Source: a bacterium (GTDB lineage: Bacteria; Bacteroidota; Bacteroidia; Bacteroidales; Bacteroidaceae). From it: 5,322 nt of DNA. The notes below the pieces were generated by a model. The model made no database searches. It was not told the origin of the DNA and saw nothing but the letters and a program-made list of their open reading frames with translations. The stretch covers positions 1-5,322 of the forward strand of contig SFQP01000092.1 in assembly GCA_004562975.1 (NCBI GenBank), read 5' to 3'. Position numbers and translations under genes: made by a program. Of the stretch, positions 1-5,317 are shown piece after piece (position 1 is the stretch's first letter; the number at the start of each line of letters is the position of its first letter).

Positions 1-34
1 TCAACCGCTTTGGGAAGTAGTCAACGTTCTCAGG

Positions 35-83
35 AAACGGTAAACCGAAAGCAGAAAATAACGAAAAAAACGGTCAACCAAAA
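35..83 (+). repeat. 16-base direct repeat, two copies 33 bases apart
   Basis: Positions 35-50 (AAACGGTAAACCGAAA) and 68-83 (AAACGGTCAACCAAAA) agree at 14 of 16 bases with a 33-base period. Related short pieces, TCAACC at 1-6 and GTCAACG at 20-26, lie just before. Spaced copies like this could be protein-binding sites or the edge of a larger repeat beyond the window. Nothing in the sequence decides between these. Confidence 0.4.
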
Positions 84-102
84 TCAGGAAAAGTCACTTC
101 AC

Positions 103-151
103 AAGCCTTCACCCCGAGTGTGAAGGCTTTAAAATCAAATCCTTCACACTC
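103..151. repeat. Two overlapping, mutually exclusive hairpins
   Basis: Hairpin A pairs 103-112 (AAGCCTTCAC) with 120-129 (GTGAAGGCTT), a 10-bp perfect stem with a 7-base loop. Hairpin B pairs 116-126 (GAGTGTGAAGG) with 141-151 (CCTTCACACTC), an 11-bp perfect stem with a 14-base loop. They share 120-126, so only one can form at a time. A third segment, GTGTGAA at 185-191, can pair with 143-149. This resembles an attenuator layout, but no regulated gene follows and the transcribed strand is unknown, so a regulatory role is inference. Confidence 0.55.
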
Positions 152-351
152 AAAACACATGAAAATCAGAAGGAAACACGCTCTGTGTGAAAGAGTGAAT
201 ACTTTTTTGAAGAATAAAAAACAGTATATAATACGCGCGCGAGAAAAGCGCATCGCACCCTGTGGTGACATGATCCCGACACAGCACGCACATGGCACAC
301 GAGCCAATAGTTTACTTCTCAAACAAACCAAGGATTTGACGGCGTGGTTTA

Positions 352-374
352 CCCGCCTCATTGACCAAGGCGGG
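352..374. repeat. Short perfect hairpin
   Basis: CCCGCCT (352-358) and AGGCGGG (368-374) form a 7-bp GC-rich stem around a 9-base loop. No T-run follows on either strand, so it is not a typical intrinsic terminator. It could take part in ending leftward transcripts from the CoA-transferase gene, but this is not shown. Confidence 0.45.
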
Positions 375-433
375 CATGGCGTGAAGTACTGTTCAAAAGT
401 CGCCGACTGTTTCTAACAACTCGGCGAGTAAAC

Positions 434-500
434 GACAACAAGTCCCGGACTATTTTTTCCTACTCGGCGATTAGGAAAAAACAGTCCGGGACTTGTTGTC
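434..500. repeat. Long near-perfect inverted repeat (29-position stem)
   Basis: Positions 434-451 (GACAACAAGTCCCGGACT) pair perfectly with 483-500. After one A·C mismatch (452/482), 453-462 (TTTTTTCCTA) pair perfectly with 472-481 (TAGGAAAAAA). The loop is nine bases (463-471). It lies 94 bases past the stop codon of the leftward CoA-transferase gene, so ending that transcript is a natural guess. However, the T-run sits inside the stem and no T-run follows the hairpin on either strand, so it does not fit a standard intrinsic terminator. The loop-side sequence ACTCGGCGA (462-470) is repeated directly at 419-427. A small non-autonomous mobile element is another possibility, but no clear target-site duplication flanks it. 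Confidence 0.75.
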
Positions 501-593
501 AAGATATTGCCGACACTGCGAAACAGCCCATAACGGCGTTTCACACATCGGCACAATAGGGTGGGGGAGGACGTTGCGGCCCACAGCCTCAGG

Positions 594-2111
594 CTAACGG
601 ATGTACTCACCCCAGTCAACGAGGCGCATATCGCCCTTGCGGCGATAGGTATCGTGCAGGGCAAAGGCGGCGGGCAGGAGATGGTAAGTGTGGCCACCCT
701 GACGGGATGCCAGACGGAGGTACTCGCGCAGGATGGGGCGGTAGTCTGGATGCGCAATGGCGATGAGGGCCTCGGCACGCTCCAAAGCCGACTTGTTGCG
801 CAGGTCGGCCACGCCCTGCTCGGTGACGATGACATCAACATAATGCTCCGTGTGGTCCACATGGGAGCAGAAGGGCACGATGGAACTGATGCGTCCCTCC
901 TTGGCCGTGGAGCAACAGGTGAAGGTGGCGAGCATGGCGTTGCAGGTGAAGTCGCACGAACCGCCCACGCCGTTAAGCATCTGCGTGCCACCCACCTTGG
1001 TAGAATTGACGTGGCCGTAGATGTCAACCTCCACAGCGGTGTTGAGCGAACAGATGCCCAAGCGCGCAATGATTTCAGGACAGTTGGATATTTCGGAAGG
1101 ACGTATCAGCAAACGTCCGCGATAGGCGTTGATGTCGGCATAAAGCCGCTGCAAATGTTCGGGACAGAGGGTCAGGGCTCCCGTGGAAGCTGCCACCACG
1201 CGTCCTTCGCTGAGCAGGCGCATGGCTTCTTCTTGGAACACCTCAGTATAGATGTAGAAATCGGGCACTTCCTTACAACTTCCCAAAGCACCCAGCACGG
1301 CATTGGCTCCACTGCCTACACCGCTTTGCAGGATGAGTTTCTGGGACCACAAGTGGCCGCGACGCATATTCCACACCAAGAAGTCGGCGGTATGGTGGCC
1401 TATCTGCTCGGTGTCGGGGGTTGAGGGCGACATGGCGCGCGCCTCGTCGGGAAGGTTCGTGCGCACGATGCCACGGATGTGCTCGGGCTGCACCTCGATA
1501 TAAGGAACGCCGATAACCTCGACGGGCTGCGTGATACGGATGGGTGCGCGAAACCAAGGGTCTTCTATCTCGTAAATGTCGTGCATCCCGATGATTTTTC
1601 CGGAATGCCACTCGTTCAACTCAATGAACACGCCTTTCTCGGCCAGCCGGCAAATGGTGGGGGCGATACCCACGCCGGCAGTGAGGTAGATGCGTATCTT
1701 GCCACACACCTCCTGCACATCGCAAGCTTCGATAATGCCCCACGTGATGCGGCCTGTAAGCCCCTGCCGCAGGTGTGCGGCGTTGTCGGAAAGGTTAAGG
1801 TCGGTGTACCGAACGCGTCCGCTGTTGTATGCGCGACGCATTTCGGCGTTGACGCTGAAAGGCAGGCGACGGTCTACGGCATCGGCAGCCGCAAGCTCGC
1901 CGTCACAGCTGGCACCGATGGAGGCACCTGTGACAACGTCAACCTTGAACGGCCTGCCCGCCTCATGCTCTTGACGTGCCCGCCGCGCGAGTGCCGGCGT
2001 GATGACTTTCGGGGAACCGGCGGGGCCAAAACCTCCCACGGCCAGGAGGTCGCCATGACAAATCAGGGCGGCAGCTTCGGCTGCAGTAATTTCGGGAATG
2101 TTCATGGGCAT
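594..2111 (-). CDS. Acetyl-CoA hydrolase/transferase family protein, probable succinyl-CoA:acetate CoA-transferase
   Basis: This 505-residue cytoplasmic protein is the usual length for the family and shows both halves of the acetyl-CoA hydrolase/transferase fold. Family members move CoA from succinyl-CoA (or another acyl-CoA) to acetate through a glutamyl-CoA intermediate. Landmarks are GSGANAV (266-272), the probable catalytic Glu290 in YIYTEVFQ, ISN with Asn343, NGVGGSCDF (380-388, Gly384), SHVDHTEH (416-423) and Glu431 in VTEQG. By my recollection of Acetobacter AarC numbering (Glu294, Asn347, Gly388, Glu435), all four match at a constant offset of four. Met1 (2111) and Met3 (2105) are both possible starts. 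The strong upstream promoter leaves a leader of about 35 bases without a well-placed Shine-Dalgarno site, as is usual in Bacteroidetes. The family is clear; the exact acyl-CoA partner is inferred. It is transcribed alone here, divergent from the tRNA and mutS. Confidence 0.9.
   Translation of the reverse strand: MPMNIPEITAAEAAALICHGDLLAVGGFGPAGSPKVITPALARRARQEHEAGRPFKVDVVTGASIGASCDGELAAADAVDRRLPFSVNAEMRRAYNSGRVRYTDLNLSDNAAHLRQGLTGRITWGIIEACDVQEVCGKIRIYLTAGVGIAPTICRLAEKGVFIELNEWHSGKIIGMHDIYEIEDPWFRAPIRITQPVEVIGVPYIEVQPEHIRGIVRTNLPDEARAMSPSTPDTEQIGHHTADFLVWNMRRGHLWSQKLILQSGVGSGANAVLGALGSCKEVPDFYIYTEVFQEEAMRLLSEGRVVAASTGALTLCPEHLQRLYADINAYRGRLLIRPSEISNCPEIIARLGICSLNTAVEVDIYGHVNSTKVGGTQMLNGVGGSCDFTCNAMLATFTCCSTAKEGRISSIVPFCSHVDHTEHYVDVIVTEQGVADLRNKSALERAEALIAIAHPDYRPILREYLRLASRQGGHTYHLLPAAFALHDTYRRKGDMRLVDWGEYIR
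2105..2111 (-). other. Two candidate start codons of the CoA-transferase gene
   Basis: ATG at 2111-2109 and ATG at 2105-2103 are separated by one proline codon. Both lie after the AT-rich end of a leader of about 35 bases. Neither has a clear Shine-Dalgarno sequence, so the choice between a 505- and a 503-residue product is open. Confidence 0.5.
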
Positions 2112-2151
2112 TATACAATATAATATGGGTTGTCCTTTTCTTTACCGCGTG

Positions 2152-2182
2152 CAAAGATAGTGCAAGGCGAGAGCAGAGCAAA
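2152..2182 (-). promoter_or_regulatory. Bacteroidetes-type promoter for the CoA-transferase
   Basis: Read on the minus strand, TTTG (2182-2179) is followed after exactly 19 bases by TATCTTTG (2159-2152), a full match to the Bacteroidetes primary sigma consensus TTTG-N19-TAnnTTTG. Transcription should start near 2145, leaving a leader of about 35 bases before the ATG at 2111. The promoter is the outer arm of the inverted repeat array. Confidence 0.8.
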
Positions 2183-2209
2183 AAAGGAAAGCCCAAGGTT
2201 TCCTTTTTT
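2180..2209. repeat. A/T-rich 11-bp hairpin inside repeat unit 1
   Basis: AAAAAAGGAAA (2180-2190) pairs perfectly with TTTCCTTTTTT (2199-2209) around an 8-base loop. Units 2 and 3 have a matching but less perfect hairpin at the same place (for example 2261-2291). Read on the plus strand the T-run makes it terminator-like, but its position upstream of both flanking promoters suggests it is simply the core of the palindromic element. Confidence 0.55.
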
Positions 2210-2212
2210 CTG

Positions 2213-2259
2213 TGCCGAGCTGAAGCCTATCTTTTCATAAAATAGGCGGCGGCTCGGCA
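2213..2259. repeat. Junction hairpin between inverted repeat units 1 and 2
   Basis: TGCCGAGC (2213-2220) pairs with GCTCGGCA (2252-2259). After a 4x4 internal loop, GCCTAT (2225-2230) pairs with ATAGGC (2242-2247). The structure is formed by the facing ends of unit 1 and unit 2, which is the head-to-head join in the array. Confidence 0.55.
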
Positions 2260-2288
2260 TGAAAAATGAAAATCCTACGGCTTTTCTT

Positions 2289-2319
2289 TTTGTCCTGCGC
2301 TCGCCTTGCACTATCTTTC
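2289..2319 (+). promoter_or_regulatory. Decayed internal promoter copy
   Basis: TTTG (2289-2292), a 19-base spacer and TATCTTTC (2312-2319) reproduce the tRNA promoter one repeat upstream, except that the last G of the -7 element is C. It is likely weak or inactive. If active, it would add a second, longer transcript toward the tRNA. Confidence 0.45.
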
Positions 2320-2372
2320 CATAAAATAGGCGGCGGCTCGGCATGAAAAATGAAAATCCTGCGGCTTTTCTT

Positions 2373-2403
2373 TTTGTCCTGCGCTCGCCTTGCACTATCT
2401 TTG
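2373..2403 (+). promoter_or_regulatory. Bacteroidetes-type promoter for tRNA-Arg (and perhaps mutS)
   Basis: TTTG (2373-2376), exactly 19 bases, then TATCTTTG (2396-2403) is a full match to the Bacteroidetes promoter consensus. Transcription should start near 2408-2412, only a few bases before the tRNA 5' end at 2415, which suits a tRNA promoter. The core elements are the same as those of the promoter facing the CoA-transferase. Confidence 0.82.
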
Positions 2404-2414
2404 CACGCACAAAC

Positions 2415-2486
2415 GCCCTCATAGTTCAATGGATAGAACACCGCTCTCCTAAAGCAGTGATCTGAGTTCGATTCTCAGTGGGGGTA
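2415..2486 (+). tRNA. tRNA-Arg, anticodon CCT
   Basis: A complete cloverleaf of 72 bases is visible. The acceptor stem GCCCTCA/TGGGGGT includes a G1·U72 and one internal U·G pair. The D stem is GTTC/GAAC, with G18-G19 at 2431-2432. The anticodon stem is CCGCT/AGCAG, the loop CTCCTAA has anticodon CCT at 2448-2450, and the T arm is CTGAG-TTCGATT-CTCAG. It reads the arginine codon AGG. The known arginine identity bases A20 (2433) and C35 (2449) are present. The anticodon stem has a C·A mismatch (2442/2456). The discriminator base is A2486 and the CCA tail is not encoded, so it must be added after transcription. Confidence 0.93.
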
Positions 2487-2497
2487 CTTTCTTTATC

Positions 2498-2562
2498 GGG
2501 TTAAGTGTCAATCGTATCCACGAAGCCAAAGCCGGAAACGGCGCACGCTTGACACTTAACCC
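2498..2562 (+). other. Structured inverted-repeat element between tRNA-Arg and mutS
   Basis: GGGTTAAGTGTCAA (2498-2511) pairs perfectly over 14 bp with TTGACACTTAACCC (2549-2562). Inside are two small perfect hairpins: TCGT-ATCC-ACGA (2512-2523), stacked directly on the outer stem, and GCCG-GAAA-CGGC (2531-2542), with a GNRA-type GAAA tetraloop. Together they could fold as a three-way junction. The element begins 12 bases after the tRNA and ends 18 bases before the mutS ATG, and is followed by a pyrimidine-rich stretch. It could end the tRNA transcript, form a processing site, or act as a mutS leader. The sequence does not decide. Confidence 0.65.
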
Positions 2563-2580
2563 TTACTTTTCATCTCTACT

Positions 2581-5196
2581 ATGTCTACTCCCGAACTTAC
2601 ACCCATGATGAAGCAGTTCTACGACCTGAAGGCGAAGAACCCGGACGCACTGCTGCTCTTCAGGTGTGGCGACTTTTACGAAACCTACGCCGCCGATGCC
2701 GTCGTGGCTGCGCAGGTGCTGGGCATCACACTCACACGCAGAAACAACAAAGGACAGGCTTCCACCGAAATGGCAGGATTTCCCTACCATGCACTCGATA
2801 CCTACCTGCCAAGGCTCATACGCGCCGGACACCGCGTGGCCATCTGCGACCAGCTTGAAGACCCTAAACTGACAAAGAAACTCGTGAAGCGAGGCATCAC
2901 AGAACTGGTCACACCGGGCGTAGCCATGACGGACAATGTACTGGCAGCCAAGGAGAACAACTTCCTGGCCTCTGTCTATTTCGGGGCCAAGGCCGTGGGC
3001 ATCTCCTTCCTCGACATCTCGACCGGCGAGTTTCTCGTGGCAGAGGGCACTGCCGAATATGCCGACAAACTCCTCGCCGGATTTGCCCCCAAAGAGGTAC
3101 TCATACAGCACGGACTGCGCGGACGCTTCGAGGGTATGTACGGCACAAAACACTTCATTTTTGAACTGGACGACTGGGCATTTACTGCACAAACGGCACA
3201 CGAACGCCTCACCCGCCACTTCCAGGTGCGCAACCTGAAAGGATTCGGCGTGGACCACCTCAAGGATGGCCTCATTGCCTCCGGAGCCATACTGTGCTAC
3301 TTAGAGATGACCCAACACACGCAGACGGGGCACATCACTGCACTGCGACGCATTGAGGAAGACCGCTACGTGCGCCTTGACCGCTTCACCACACGCAACC
3401 TCGAACTCACCGCGCCAATGGCCGAGGGGGGCACCTCGCTCCTCCAGGTCATCGACCGCACACTCACTCCCATGGGGGCACGTATGCTCCACCGGTGGGT
3501 CATCTTCCCCCTGCGCTCCGTGCAGCAAATCGAAGAGCGGCTCGACGGCGTGGAATGCTTCTTCAAGCACCCCGACTTCCGCGAACTCTGTGAGATGGAG
3601 CTGCCCAAAATCGGCGACATGGAACGCATTGTATCCCGTGTGGCCGTCGGCAGGGTCAACCCGCGCGAACTGCAACAACTGCGCGCCGCACTCGAAAGTA
3701 CCGCGCTGCTCAAATATGCCTGCACCCATGCCGAAAGCCGGGCCATCAAAGGGGTGGGGGAGAAGCTCGACGCTCTCACTGCCCTGCGCGACCGCATCCG
3801 CCGCACCCTGCAACCCGATCCGCCACTGCTCGTGGCCAAGGGCGGCATCATTGCCGACGGGGTGGACCCCGAGCTTGACGAACTCCGCCACATCTCCTCT
3901 TCGGGCAAGGATTACCTGCTCACCATCCAGCAACGCGAAATCGATGCCACGGGCATCCCCAGCCTGAAAATTGGGTTCAACAACGTGTTCGGCTACTACA
4001 TCGAAGTGCGCAACACGTACAAGGAAAAAGTGCCGCAGGAATGGGTGCGCAAGCAGACCCTCGCGCAGGCCGAACGCTACATCACACAGGAACTCAAGGA
4101 GTACGAGGACAAGATACTCGGCGCGGAGGACCGCATCCTCGACCTCGAAGCGCGCCTCTTCCTTGAACTCGTACAAGAAGTGGCCCGCTTCGTCGCACCC
4201 CTCCAGGCTGATGCCTCAGCCCTCAGCCGGCTCGATGCCCTGCAAAGCCTCGCCGCCGTGGCCCGTGAGCGGCATTATGTTCGCCCTGTGGTGGACGAAG
4301 GCCTCACCCTCCAAATTCGCGGGGGCCGCCACCCGGTCATCGAAACCCTCATGCCCCCCGGCGAGGACTACACGCCCAACGATGTGGAACTGGACACCAA
4401 GAAGCAACAAATCATCATCGTCACCGGACCCAACATGGCGGGTAAAAGTGCCCTGCTCCGACAGACGGCACTCATCACCCTCTTGGCCCAAATCGGCTCC
4501 TTCGTGCCCGCCGAAGCCGCCCAAATCGGCGTGGTCGACAAAATCTTCACCCGCGTCGGCGCCAGCGACAACATCTCGGTGGGGGAGAGCACGTTTATGG
4601 TGGAGATGACCGAAGCCGCCAACATCATGAACAACCTCACGGAGCGTTCGCTCGTGCTCTTCGACGAGCTGGGACGCGGCACTTCCACCTACGACGGCAT
4701 ATCCATCGCCTGGTCCATCGTGGAGCACATCCACGAAAATCCGCAGGCGCATGCCCGCACACTCTTCGCCACGCACTACCACGAACTCAACGAGATGGAG
4801 AAGCACTTTCCGCGCATCAAGAACTGGAACGTGTCCGTGCGTGAGGTGAACGGTAAGGTGGTCTTCCTGCGCAAGCTGCAGCGCGGCGGATCGGAGCACT
4901 CCTTCGGCATCCACGTGGCACGCCTCGCCGGTATGCCGCCCACCATCGTGAAACGCGCCGAACAGATTTTGCAGGACCTGGAGTCCGCCGGTGCACAGGC
5001 CGGAGCCGCCAAACCACATGCCGGAAGCCACACCCGCACCGACCAAGGTGTGCAACTCAGTTTCTTCCAGCTTGACGATCCTGTGCTGACGCAAATACGC
5101 GACGAACTCCTCCACCTCGACGTCAACAACCTCACGCCATTGGAAGCACTGAACAAACTCAACGATATCAAACGCATCCTCAAAGGAGGGGCATAA
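2581..5196 (+). CDS. mutS: DNA mismatch repair protein MutS
   Basis: MutS recognises base mismatches and small loops after replication and, with ATP, starts repair through MutL. The 871-residue length is normal. The mismatch-binding domain has GDFYE (30-34), whose Phe32 and Glu34 are the conserved mispair-contacting residues. Connector, lever and clamp regions follow to about residue 560. The ATPase domain has Walker A GPNMAGKS (616-623), the SVGES signature (666-670), Walker B LVLFDE (Asp695, Glu696) and the His732 motif FATHYHEL. After a variable linker, QLSFF (825-829) fits a beta-clamp binding motif, and the end (about 846-868) fits the C-terminal oligomerisation helices. No residue looks broken, so the protein should be functional. 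The ATG at 2581 is preferred; Met9 and Met10 are less likely starts. No Shine-Dalgarno site or good promoter is seen directly upstream, so read-through from the tRNA promoter is possible. Confidence 0.98.
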   Translation: MSTPELTPMMKQFYDLKAKNPDALLLFRCGDFYETYAADAVVAAQVLGITLTRRNNKGQASTEMAGFPYHALDTYLPRLIRAGHRVAICDQLEDPKLTKKLVKRGITELVTPGVAMTDNVLAAKENNFLASVYFGAKAVGISFLDISTGEFLVAEGTAEYADKLLAGFAPKEVLIQHGLRGRFEGMYGTKHFIFELDDWAFTAQTAHERLTRHFQVRNLKGFGVDHLKDGLIASGAILCYLEMTQHTQTGHITALRRIEEDRYVRLDRFTTRNLELTAPMAEGGTSLLQVIDRTLTPMGARMLHRWVIFPLRSVQQIEERLDGVECFFKHPDFRELCEMELPKIGDMERIVSRVAVGRVNPRELQQLRAALESTALLKYACTHAESRAIKGVGEKLDALTALRDRIRRTLQPDPPLLVAKGGIIADGVDPELDELRHISSSGKDYLLTIQQREIDATGIPSLKIGFNNVFGYYIEVRNTYKEKVPQEWVRKQTLAQAERYITQELKEYEDKILGAEDRILDLEARLFLELVQEVARFVAPLQADASALSRLDALQSLAAVARERHYVRPVVDEGLTLQIRGGRHPVIETLMPPGEDYTPNDVELDTKKQQIIIVTGPNMAGKSALLRQTALITLLAQIGSFVPAEAAQIGVVDKIFTRVGASDNISVGESTFMVEMTEAANIMNNLTERSLVLFDELGRGTSTYDGISIAWSIVEHIHENPQAHARTLFATHYHELNEMEKHFPRIKNWNVSVREVNGKVVFLRKLQRGGSEHSFGIHVARLAGMPPTIVKRAEQILQDLESAGAQAGAAKPHAGSHTRTDQGVQLSFFQLDDPVLTQIRDELLHLDVNNLTPLEALNKLNDIKRILKGGA

Positions 5197-5229
5197 AACC
5201 TTCAACTCCTGCTTCAACCGCAGAATCGG

Positions 5230-5264
5230 GTAGGTCGGAAAACGTAGTAAGTTTTCTGACCTAC
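5230..5264 (-). other. Group II intron domain VI hairpin; possible mutS terminator on the opposite strand
   Basis: On the plus strand, GTAGGTC-G-GAAAAC pairs with GTTTTC-T-GACCTAC around a 7-base loop, with a G·U pair at 5237/5257, and is followed by the T-rich stretch 5265-5274. That looks like an intrinsic terminator for mutS. On the minus strand the same bases sit exactly where domain VI should be, just after domain V, with an A·C mismatch at 5257/5237. Both roles could hold at once. Confidence 0.65.
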
Positions 5265-5285
5265 TTTCGTTTTCCTTCCTCCCAC

Positions 5286-5317
5286 ACCACCGTACGTGCC
5301 GTTCGGCATACGGCGGT
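5286..5317 (-). ncRNA. Group II intron domain V
   Basis: On the minus strand the lower stem ACCGCCGTA (5317-5309) pairs with TACGGTGGT (5294-5286), including one G·U. The upper stem TGCC/GGCA (5308-5305 and 5300-5297) is capped by the tetraloop GAAC, and the two-base bulge CG (5296-5295) is in the standard place. The catalytic triad reads CGC (5315-5313), a known bacterial variant of AGC. The string CACGTACGGT is typical of domain V. This is the metal-binding catalytic heart of the intron RNA. Confidence 0.82.

Larger units (their letters stand above)
1..593. other. Gene-free structured intergenic region
   Basis: No convincing protein gene is seen in these 593 bases. The longest frame (120-416, plus strand, 98 codons) begins inside a hairpin, runs through further inverted repeats, and has no recognisable protein motif. 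The first 230 bases are rich in A and T compared with the genes to the right. The region contains a 16-base direct repeat (35-50 and 68-83), a series of mutually complementary TTCAC/GTGAA segments (103-199), small hairpins at 352-374 and 400-427, and a long inverted repeat at 434-500. It also serves as the downstream region of the leftward CoA-transferase gene. No clear Bacteroidetes promoter (TTTG, 19 bases, TAnnTTTG) was found in it by eye. Confidence 0.6.
2228..2403 (+). repeat. 84-bp tandem repeat, two full copies plus 8 bases
   Basis: Copy 1 is 2228-2311 and copy 2 is 2312-2395, followed by the first eight bases of a third copy (2396-2403). The two full copies differ at only two positions, T2235/C2319 and A2277/G2361. 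Such close identity in non-coding DNA points to a recent duplication. Each copy contains a TTTG and, 19 bases further, a TATCTTT motif, so the duplication copied a promoter. Confidence 0.9.
2147..2408. repeat. Array of three palindromic promoter-bearing repeat units (one inverted, two direct)
   Basis: Unit 1 (about 2147-2236) is the reverse complement of units 2 (about 2236-2319) and 3 (about 2320-2408). The outer arms, 2147-2184 and 2371-2408, are inverted copies matching at 35 of 38 positions. Each unit carries an end with GCCTTGCACTATCTTT, an A/T-rich hairpin in the middle, and an end containing TGCCGAG/CTCGGCA. The array fills almost all of the gap between the CoA-transferase and the tRNA. 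Reading frames run through it only because the tandem period (84) is a multiple of three, so it is not taken as coding. From memory, similar short palindromes carrying the -7 promoter motif are common between genes in Prevotella and Bacteroides; I could not check this. Confidence 0.75.

Noticed and set aside
221..240. Sigma-70 type promoter with TATAAT near 227-232
   Set aside because: Bacteroidetes primary sigma factors do not use this consensus, there is no suitably spaced -35 element, and no gene follows.
120..416. 98-codon plus-strand open frame as a small gene
   Set aside because: It starts within a hairpin, runs through several inverted repeats, has no recognisable motif, promoter or ribosome site, and ends in structured DNA. 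A chance frame is more likely.
411..500. Integron attC-like site beginning at TCTAACAAC
   Set aside because: The left end resembles an attC core, but no matching GTTRRRY core is found on the other side and no integrase is seen.
434..500. Standard intrinsic terminator
   Set aside because: No T-run follows the stem on either strand; the T-run is paired within it. Termination remains possible but not by the standard pattern.
561..1424. 287-codon plus-strand open frame opposite the CoA-transferase
   Set aside because: It is antisense to a clear family protein with intact catalytic residues and has no recognisable product.
2228..2403. CRISPR array
   Set aside because: The repeats are contiguous 84-bp copies without unique spacers and there are only two full copies. 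No cas gene is present.
2111..2441. Minus-strand open frames of 68 to 103 codons with internally repeated protein sequence
   Set aside because: The protein repeats come from the 84-bp DNA tandem repeat, whose length is a multiple of three. The frames cover promoters and overlap the tRNA, so they are not genes.
4216..5217. 333-codon minus-strand open frame opposite mutS
   Set aside because: It is a shadow of the mutS ATPase region, fully explained by the codon bias of a GC-rich gene.
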